DNA of 21,217 bases, from assembly GCA_947645535.1 (NCBI GenBank), contig CANSDD010000016.1:1-21217 (forward strand), read 5' to 3'. Position numbers and translations under genes: made by a program. Positions 16,246 to 21,217 of this stretch are shown here, piece by piece; position 1 is the first letter of the stretch; each line of letters begins with the position of its first letter. The notes under the pieces are model-generated. The model did not search any database, was not told the DNA's origin, and worked only from the letters and a program-made list of their open reading frames with translations. The DNA is from an uncultured Mycoplasmatota bacterium. Its GTDB lineage: Bacteria > Bacillota_I > Bacilli_A > RF39 > UBA660.

Positions 16246-16998
16246 ATGTATTACTTTATATATTATTTTTCATTATTTATGATTTACTCTTTTGCAGGGT
16301 GGGTTATAGAAATTATTTATGTTGGATTTGCAGAAAAAAAAATAGTAAATAGAGGATTCCTTCTTGGACCTTATTTACCTATTTATGGTGTTGCAGGAAC
16401 ACTTATGACATTTATTTTACAGCTATATATTGATTTTCCAATTTTCTTACTTTTAAATGCGATTATAATTGGCTCCACTGTAGAATACTTTACTGGTTAT
16501 GCAATGGAAAAATTATTTAAAGCAAAATGGTGGGATTATTCGAAAGAACCATTTAACTTAAATGGCAGAATCTGCCTTGTAAATTCGATTCTTTTTGGAG
16601 TTTTAGGAATGGTTTTAATTTATTTTATCAATCCATTTCTACATTTTTGTTTAGATTTAATACCTGTAACAATTTTGTATTTTATATCAGGATTATTATT
16701 GTCAATATTCATTATAGATTGCATCTTATCTTTTAATATTGTTAAACAATTAAAACTAACAGCTAGCGCATTAAAAAAAGACTATACAAATGAAATGTCT
16801 CATAAAGTTAGAGAAGCATTATCAAATAAAAATTGGTCTTTCAAACGTATTTTAAATGCATTTCCTGATTTAACATTTCTAAATATGAAAGAATTTAAAA
16901 AAATGCTAAAAAAACAAGCTAAATTATTAAAAGAAAAAACAAAATCTATGAAAAAGAAAAAAATTAAAAAACAAGAGACTATAATGAAAAAGTTATAG
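16246..16998 (+). CDS. CmpB-type (PF06541) putative ABC transporter permease
   Basis: A 250-aa membrane protein with about five to six hydrophobic segments in residues 1-165 and a strongly basic, Lys-rich C-terminal tail (about 215-250). The conserved pattern FAGWVIEIIYVG near the start, EYFTGYAMEKLF in the middle, then WWDYS and NLNGRICL (about 102-116) matches the family listed as putative ABC-transporter type IV, CmpB. The family has no firm biochemical role, and no ATP-binding partner is nearby, so transport is not shown. The ribosome site AAGGAG lies in the last codons of the calcium ATPase gene, whose stop is 3 bp upstream, so the two are one operon. The stop codon lies in the terminator stem. 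Confidence 0.75.
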   Translation: MYYFIYYFSLFMIYSFAGWVIEIIYVGFAEKKIVNRGFLLGPYLPIYGVAGTLMTFILQLYIDFPIFLLLNAIIIGSTVEYFTGYAMEKLFKAKWWDYSKEPFNLNGRICLVNSILFGVLGMVLIYFINPFLHFCLDLIPVTILYFISGLLLSIFIIDCILSFNIVKQLKLTASALKKDYTNEMSHKVREALSNKNWSFKRILNAFPDLTFLNMKEFKKMLKKQAKLLKEKTKSMKKKKIKKQETIMKKL

Positions 16999-17010
16999 TC
17001 TCTTGTTTTT
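16971..17010. terminator. Strong bidirectional terminator
   Basis: A perfect 13-bp stem, ACAAGAGACTATA (16971-16983) with its complement at 16994-17006, and a 10-base loop. It is followed by five T rightward; leftward it is followed by TTTTTAATTTTTTT. It closes the calcium ATPase operon and can also end the leftward nuclease gene. Confidence 0.9.
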
Positions 17011-17061
17011 ACCTCATTTATATTCTTCTATTTCTGTTTTGATTAATTCTCTATTTGCTCT

Positions 17062-17859
17062 TTAATAGGCCCATTCTTTGTCATAAGCTTCTAATAAGTC
17101 ATCATCTTGACTCACTTTTAATGATTCTTCTACATATTCTTCCATAATCTTATCTCCTTTCGCTAATAATTTTGCTTTCTCTACATCAGGTTCAATCATT
17201 ACTAATAGAAAACGCTCTTCTTCTGTTAAACTCTCTATGCCACTAGTATACCATTTTTTATATAAATTTGGAACATAAATATGTGCAACTATTTCATTAT
17301 CACATTCTAAGTCTCCATCTTTATCTTTCAAATAATGAATATATTTTATGTCCTCTTTTCCTTCAAACGCAAAATTATTGATATGTAATTGCAATACATA
17401 GGCATAATCGTAATCATCTCCTACTTTTACTTTTTGTGATTGTAATCTATGACGATATTCTCTGTTTCTTTTCATGATTTCTTCATTATCGTTATTATTT
17501 ATTTCTATATTGATACAAATGTTTTTATAATTGGCTATATAATCTGCTCTCTGTCCTTTGTTATTTATATTTCTTTTATCTAATTCATTTTTTCCTAGAC
17601 TTAATGATTTTAATAATTCTCCATATGGAATATTTAAATAATAAGATAAAAGTTTACAAGAATATTTTAAACGATTCGTATTATAAATCATTGCTTTCCA
17701 CATACCATCGAATAGAATAGATATTTTTTCCCTTGAAGTATGATTATCAATTTTTAAATAATTATTTCTGATTCTATTTCTATCATATAATTTATGAATA
17801 TCTTCATGTTCTATTGAAAAGTAATCAATTAAAGTTAAAGGCTTTATAATGTCTTTCAA
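17062..17859 (-). CDS. PD-(D/E)XK nuclease-family protein (Rpn/PDDEXK_2-like)
   Basis: A 265-aa protein resembling the Rpn/PDDEXK_2 group, often annotated as transposase or recombination-promoting nuclease. The region around FDGMWKAMIYN, then LGKNEL, RADYIANYK (Asp106), INIEIN (Glu119, Asn121) and NREYRHRLQSQ follows the family order of helix, catalytic Asp, E-x-Q/K strand and Arg-Tyr helix. The usual Gln or Lys two residues after Glu119 is Asn, which may weaken catalysis. The start is TTG at 17859: a perfect AAAGGAGG (17874-17867) lies 7 bases upstream, and the in-frame ATG at 17880 would be upstream of the likely transcription start. It lies 200 bp downstream of the coupling-protein gene, with its own promoter. 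Family assignment is moderate. Confidence 0.6.
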   Translation of the reverse strand: MKDIIKPLTLIDYFSIEHEDIHKLYDRNRIRNNYLKIDNHTSREKISILFDGMWKAMIYNTNRLKYSCKLLSYYLNIPYGELLKSLSLGKNELDKRNINNKGQRADYIANYKNICINIEINNNDNEEIMKRNREYRHRLQSQKVKVGDDYDYAYVLQLHINNFAFEGKEDIKYIHYLKDKDGDLECDNEIVAHIYVPNLYKKWYTSGIESLTEEERFLLVMIEPDVEKAKLLAKGDKIMEEYVEESLKVSQDDDLLEAYDKEWAY

Positions 17860-17883
17860 TATTCTTCCTCCTTTCTGCAATGC

Positions 17884-17912
17884 ATTCTAGCACACCATTA
17901 GTCTTAAGTAAA
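17884..17912 (-). promoter_or_regulatory. Promoter of the nuclease-family gene
   Basis: Leftward reading gives TTTACT (17912-17907), a 17-bp spacer and an extended -10 TGC-TAGAAT (17892-17884 region). A 9-bp hairpin (17910-17918 with 17923-17931) overlaps the -35 and could bind a regulator, but this is unproven. Confidence 0.5.
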
Positions 17913-18012
17913 ATGATAAATCTATCATTTTTGTTGTCTTATTTTTACACATTTTAAATATCTGTTAGGCAGATTTCCGTAATTTGTGGCTATAACTATT
18001 GCAGAAAAATAA

Positions 18013-18051
18013 AATCTAGCAAATTTCAAAAAAAAGAATCTAGCAAGCTTC
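18013..18051. repeat. Two 15-bp direct repeats, 24-bp period
   Basis: AATCTAGCAAATTTC (18013-18027) and AATCTAGCAAGCTTC (18037-18051) differ at two positions. They lie directly after the stop codon of the coupling-protein gene, in the otherwise empty 199-bp gap before the nuclease-family gene. Function unknown. Confidence 0.5.
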
Positions 18052-18058
18052 GTATTAA

Positions 18059-20464
18059 TTATTCATCTTCATCATTGAAGAAATCATCAAAGAATTGATC
18101 ATCTGTAACAAAGCCCATTGGTACCTTCGTTTGATGGACTGCATCTTTTTTAGGCTCTTCTACCACTAATTTTGTTTCTATTGTTTTTTCTACTGTTGGT
18201 GTAATAGGATTTTCAGCTGGTTTATCGCCAATAATTGGTGATAAAGGTATATTAGAAACAATATTTTCATTTTTTTCCACAGTTTTATCTTCCGCTTTTT
18301 CTGCTATTTCTATTTTTTGCTGTGGATTAACAGAAATATTACTGTTATCTTCTACTTTTTCCACAATATTTTGACTTACAATAGAATTTTTCACAGGTTC
18401 TATTTTATTTTCCACAAACTGATTGATATCTAATGAAGTAGAACTATTACTTTCTTGTGGAATAGGAGTTGCAATAGAAAAATTCGCATCTACTACATTA
18501 GAAGTCATTGCAGCTTCTTTCTTCTTTGCTGCTGCTTCTTTTTCTCTTCTCTCTTCCTCTTCTAACTCTGCAATTTTCGCATCAATTCTCTTTACTAAAT
18601 CATCTACATCTAAACCTCCCTTAGAGTTAGATTGACTAGGAAAACCCATTCCAGGCATTGGTGGGGTAGGCATGGAAGGTGATTTTGAATTCATAAATGG
18701 ATTATTTCCTGTTGGCATCTTAGGTCCAACACTTCCACCTAACATTTGATTTATTTTATCTTCTTTCTTTTTCTCAACAAATCCTTTTATATCAAATACT
18801 TTAACTGGTATTTTTTCACGTTTTGGATATGTCGCTTTCGGATAATGATCTCCCCAATCCATTTGAAAATTAGGAGTCAATTTTGTTTTAAATGGCATCA
18901 TACGAATTCTAAGTACAATTGTTTCCCATTGCTTTAATCTTTGTAAATCACTTACTGTAACAAGAGGTGTAGAAGTTGTTTTCTCTTTTTCTTTAGATTT
19001 AACCTCTCCACACATCTTACTAATCTCTTCTAAAGCACTTAATTCTGTACTAATTAAATAAACAATATTTCCACAGTTTCCCTTAATTGTTTCTCCGTTT
19101 TCTTTTCCATAAACTTCATAAAGCTGTGCAAAGTTCTGGATAATAAAGTTAAATCTCATATTTCTGCTTCGTGCTGCTGTAACCATTGTAGTAACATCTT
19201 TAAGTGGAGGCATGTTCGCAAATTCATCTAGAATAAAATTTGTCCTATATGGTAGTTTCCCACCACTTTCTTGTGCAACTGAAATAAGTGTTTCATAACA
19301 TTGTTTTAAGAAAATTGTAACAAGTGAATGGTATGTTTTCTTCTCATCTTGAATAACAATAAATACTGCTGTTTTCTGTTTTCCAATATCACGCATATCA
19401 AAATCACTATAAGAAAGCATTTCTGATAAATTTTCACGTGATGAAAATAATTTAATTTTTTGCTTAAATACTGCTAAAATACTTCCTTTTGTTTCATTTG
19501 GTGCCATAAGTGTACTAGAAGCATTGATATAAGCAGCTCCAGCTGGATCTTTATAACTAAAATATTCTTTTACGTATGTTGTAGCTCCAAACTTTTCTTC
19601 TCCAAGAGTTGTCATTAAGTTAATACTATTTAAATTGATTTGATCTTCTGTTGCATCATCAAATAAAGCAAGTGCTAAACCTGAAAAATAGTCAGCTGAA
19701 GTTTTTTCCCAGAATGGATCCTGAGACTTTGAGCTTTCATCATATAGAATATTAAGTGCTAAGTCTTCTAATAACTCAGTAGCTTTATCTGAATTTCCAT
19801 TTTTATATAAACTATAAGGCAAAGATAATGGATTCCAAGCATTTCCTTGTTGTGGATCACGGAAATTTAAAAGTACAATATTATAACCTTTCGCTTTAAG
19901 CATTTCTGCTGTGTCCTCATAAATTTCCCCTTTTGGATCTGTTACAATCATAGAATCTCCTCGTTTAGAGAGATTATGAACCATTGGAAGTACTGTTGTT
20001 TGCGTTTTACCAGCACCAGTAGATCCAATAATTAAATTATGATATTCACTATTATCAACCCATACACCTTTAGGAGTCATAATAATAGGAAGACCAGCTG
20101 CATCTGTTTCTTTTGCGAGTGGATCAATTAACTTTAATTCCTTTTTCATTTCTTTGTCTGTTGCCCATCTAGAATATCCTTTTTCTTTTTTTGCTTCTGC
20201 TTTGACTCCAAACCCTTTTTCACGATCAAAAAAGTATGAAGATACACTTGTAAATATTGCTACTAATGCTGCAATAAAGAATAATAAAGTTGCTCCAATA
20301 TATTCAGGTTCAAAAGCAGGAAATGGATTTAATCCATGTAGTGTTCCAGTATCGGCAAAAGAAGAAATATTGAGCACTGCTATTGCAACAAAATATAATA
20401 ATACCACACAAAATATTACAAATATAAGTATATCTTTTGGCTCCGCTCTAAATCTCAATTTCAT
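18059..20464 (-). CDS. VirD4/TraG-like type IV coupling protein
   Basis: An 801-aa ATPase of the conjugative DNA-transfer coupling family, which docks the relaxase-DNA complex at the type IV secretion channel. Two N-terminal membrane segments (about 11-35 and 56-77) are followed by Walker A GSTGAGKT (147-154), DPKGE (176-180), Walker B ILDEF (411-415) and the ARSRNMRFNFIIQ block (about 432-445). The core ends near residue 565. About 235 extra residues follow: a Pro/Met-rich linker, a Glu/Lys/Ala coiled-coil-like stretch (about 620-660), low-complexity sequence rich in Glu, Lys and Val, and an acidic end with Phe-Phe pairs (FFDDFFNDEDE). The tail could bind relaxosome proteins, by analogy with other coupling proteins. 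The ATG overlaps the stop of the upstream gene (ATGA), so they are coupled. No relaxase is within the window. Confidence 0.9.
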   Translation of the reverse strand: MKLRFRAEPKDILIFVIFCVVLLYFVAIAVLNISSFADTGTLHGLNPFPAFEPEYIGATLLFFIAALVAIFTSVSSYFFDREKGFGVKAEAKKEKGYSRWATDKEMKKELKLIDPLAKETDAAGLPIIMTPKGVWVDNSEYHNLIIGSTGAGKTQTTVLPMVHNLSKRGDSMIVTDPKGEIYEDTAEMLKAKGYNIVLLNFRDPQQGNAWNPLSLPYSLYKNGNSDKATELLEDLALNILYDESSKSQDPFWEKTSADYFSGLALALFDDATEDQINLNSINLMTTLGEEKFGATTYVKEYFSYKDPAGAAYINASSTLMAPNETKGSILAVFKQKIKLFSSRENLSEMLSYSDFDMRDIGKQKTAVFIVIQDEKKTYHSLVTIFLKQCYETLISVAQESGGKLPYRTNFILDEFANMPPLKDVTTMVTAARSRNMRFNFIIQNFAQLYEVYGKENGETIKGNCGNIVYLISTELSALEEISKMCGEVKSKEKEKTTSTPLVTVSDLQRLKQWETIVLRIRMMPFKTKLTPNFQMDWGDHYPKATYPKREKIPVKVFDIKGFVEKKKEDKINQMLGGSVGPKMPTGNNPFMNSKSPSMPTPPMPGMGFPSQSNSKGGLDVDDLVKRIDAKIAELEEEERREKEAAAKKKEAAMTSNVVDANFSIATPIPQESNSSTSLDINQFVENKIEPVKNSIVSQNIVEKVEDNSNISVNPQQKIEIAEKAEDKTVEKNENIVSNIPLSPIIGDKPAENPITPTVEKTIETKLVVEEPKKDAVHQTKVPMGFVTDDQFFDDFFNDEDE

Positions 20465-21217
20465 TCTTCTTCATCTCCACTTTCTATAAGCACACAATGC
20501 TTTACTGACTCATATGCATTTTTTTCGATTTTAAATATTTCATAACAAGTACCTATTTGATCAAAATAAGTCTTTCCTATTATTAACTCATATTTTTTGT
20601 CTTTATTATAATCTAATATTTGTTTTAAATTAACTGATGGAACAGAATACATATCTTCTGAAACATCCTTCACTAATATTCTTGTATTTCCATTCATTTT
20701 AACATAAACAATTGAAAAATACAAACTTTGTTCTTCTATTCCTAAAGTATTTGAAATAATATAAATTGTGTCACTCATTCCATCATTATTTAAATCATAC
20801 ATTATTTTCAAAGTTTTGGTATAAGAAGGATTAAATAAAATTCCATTATCTTTTAAAATTTCCTCTGCTTCAAAAATTTCATTTGTCTCCATATCTGTAA
20901 CTGCATATTCAGCAATATTTATATTTACATTCCCTCTATAAGCGAAAAAATCTTCTGGAAGTGATAGAGGCTTATCATTATTATCAAAAGCATACCATTT
21001 TTCATCTGTATATTGTAATACTCCATCATATAAATAATTGCTATTTTGATATATTTTATATGTTTTTCCTAACATAGAAGTTTGTGTTTCTTTCTCATCT
21101 TTCCATTTACCATTCTCATATTTTAAATAGGTATTTGGTGACATTAACACATCTAAATGGTAAAATTTATTTTTTACCTTATCAATTCCATATACTATTA
21201 TCATAATAACAAGATAA
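20461..21217 (-). CDS. Partial gene: anchored protein with FG-GAP/EF-hand-like loops
   Basis: The frame is open to the right window edge, so the 5' end is missing. The first possible ATG is at 21204 but has no ribosome site before it, and the codons upstream (YLVI, leading into MIIVYGIDK) continue a hydrophobic run that looks like the end of an N-terminal membrane anchor or signal. The remaining 247 residues look extracytoplasmic and strand-rich. Two acidic loops, DLNNDGMSD (137-145) and DYNKDKKYE further on, match the DxNxDGxxD type calcium-binding loops of FG-GAP or EF-hand-like repeats. The stop overlaps the start of the coupling-protein gene by 4 bp, so the protein is probably made together with it and may be a surface or accessory part of the transfer element. 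Specific function unknown. Confidence 0.65.
   Translation of the reverse strand, partial: YLVIMIIVYGIDKVKNKFYHLDVLMSPNTYLKYENGKWKDEKETQTSMLGKTYKIYQNSNYLYDGVLQYTDEKWYAFDNNDKPLSLPEDFFAYRGNVNINIAEYAVTDMETNEIFEAEEILKDNGILFNPSYTKTLKIMYDLNNDGMSDTIYIISNTLGIEEQSLYFSIVYVKMNGNTRILVKDVSEDMYSVPSVNLKQILDYNKDKKYELIIGKTYFDQIGTCYEIFKIEKNAYESVKHCVLIESGDEEE

Noticed and set aside
17910..17931. 9-bp hairpin as a terminator for the coupling-protein gene
   Set aside because: In the leftward direction it is followed by ACTTAAGAC, not a T-run. It may be an operator-like element instead.
1..21217. Mycoplasma-type code in which TGA means tryptophan
   Set aside because: The arsR, acyltransferase and FG-GAP-like genes end with TGA at sensible places, and tryptophans in the conserved genes are TGG.

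Overview
The window is AT-rich, densely packed bacterial DNA. It looks like the chromosome of a low-GC Gram-positive bacterium (Bacillota, probably an anaerobic Erysipelotrichia/RF39-like member of the Bacilli). This rests on strong GAGGTG/AAGGAGG ribosome sites, TTGACA/TATAAT promoters, short intergenic gaps, a YtaF/MntP-like membrane protein and a TrpRS with a cysteine cluster of the iron-sulphur type. TGA acts as stop (three genes end with it) and tryptophan is TGG, so the code is standard rather than mycoplasma-like. The taxon is inference.

Left part (1-7.6 kb). A leftward cluster carries a DUF368/PopT-type undecaprenyl-phosphate translocase, a YfiH/PgeF-family protein and an unknown 110-residue protein, and ends in a terminator. 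Divergent to it is a YtaF-like membrane protein, whose 3' end overlaps a leftward zinc/cadmium-type P1B-ATPase. The ATPase is translationally coupled to an ArsR/SmtB repressor with a clear promoter and TGAA-N6-TTCA operator. Upstream lie a short UvrD-like helicase and trpS.

Middle (7.7-13.4 kb). A membrane-anchored hybrid histidine kinase has lost both phosphoacceptor residues. A PlsC-type acyltransferase and a patatin-like lipase follow, all leftward. A decayed ISLre2-family element (nonsense codon, no ATG) sits between the two lipid genes and supplies the stop codon of the patatin gene.

Right part (13.5-21.2 kb). A rightward pair encodes a calcium-type P-type ATPase and a CmpB-type (PF06541) membrane protein, closed by a strong bidirectional terminator. 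Leftward genes on the right edge encode a PD-(D/E)XK nuclease of the Rpn/PDDEXK_2 type, a VirD4/TraG-like coupling protein with a long disordered tail, and a partial membrane-anchored protein with FG-GAP/EF-hand-like loops. The coupling protein suggests that the right edge enters an integrative conjugative element.

Several start codons were moved from the longest open frame on the basis of ribosome sites and promoters: the kinase (9571), acyltransferase (10581), calcium ATPase (13579) and nuclease (TTG at 17859). No gene-free stretch exceeds 300 bases. No tRNA, rRNA or CRISPR was seen.
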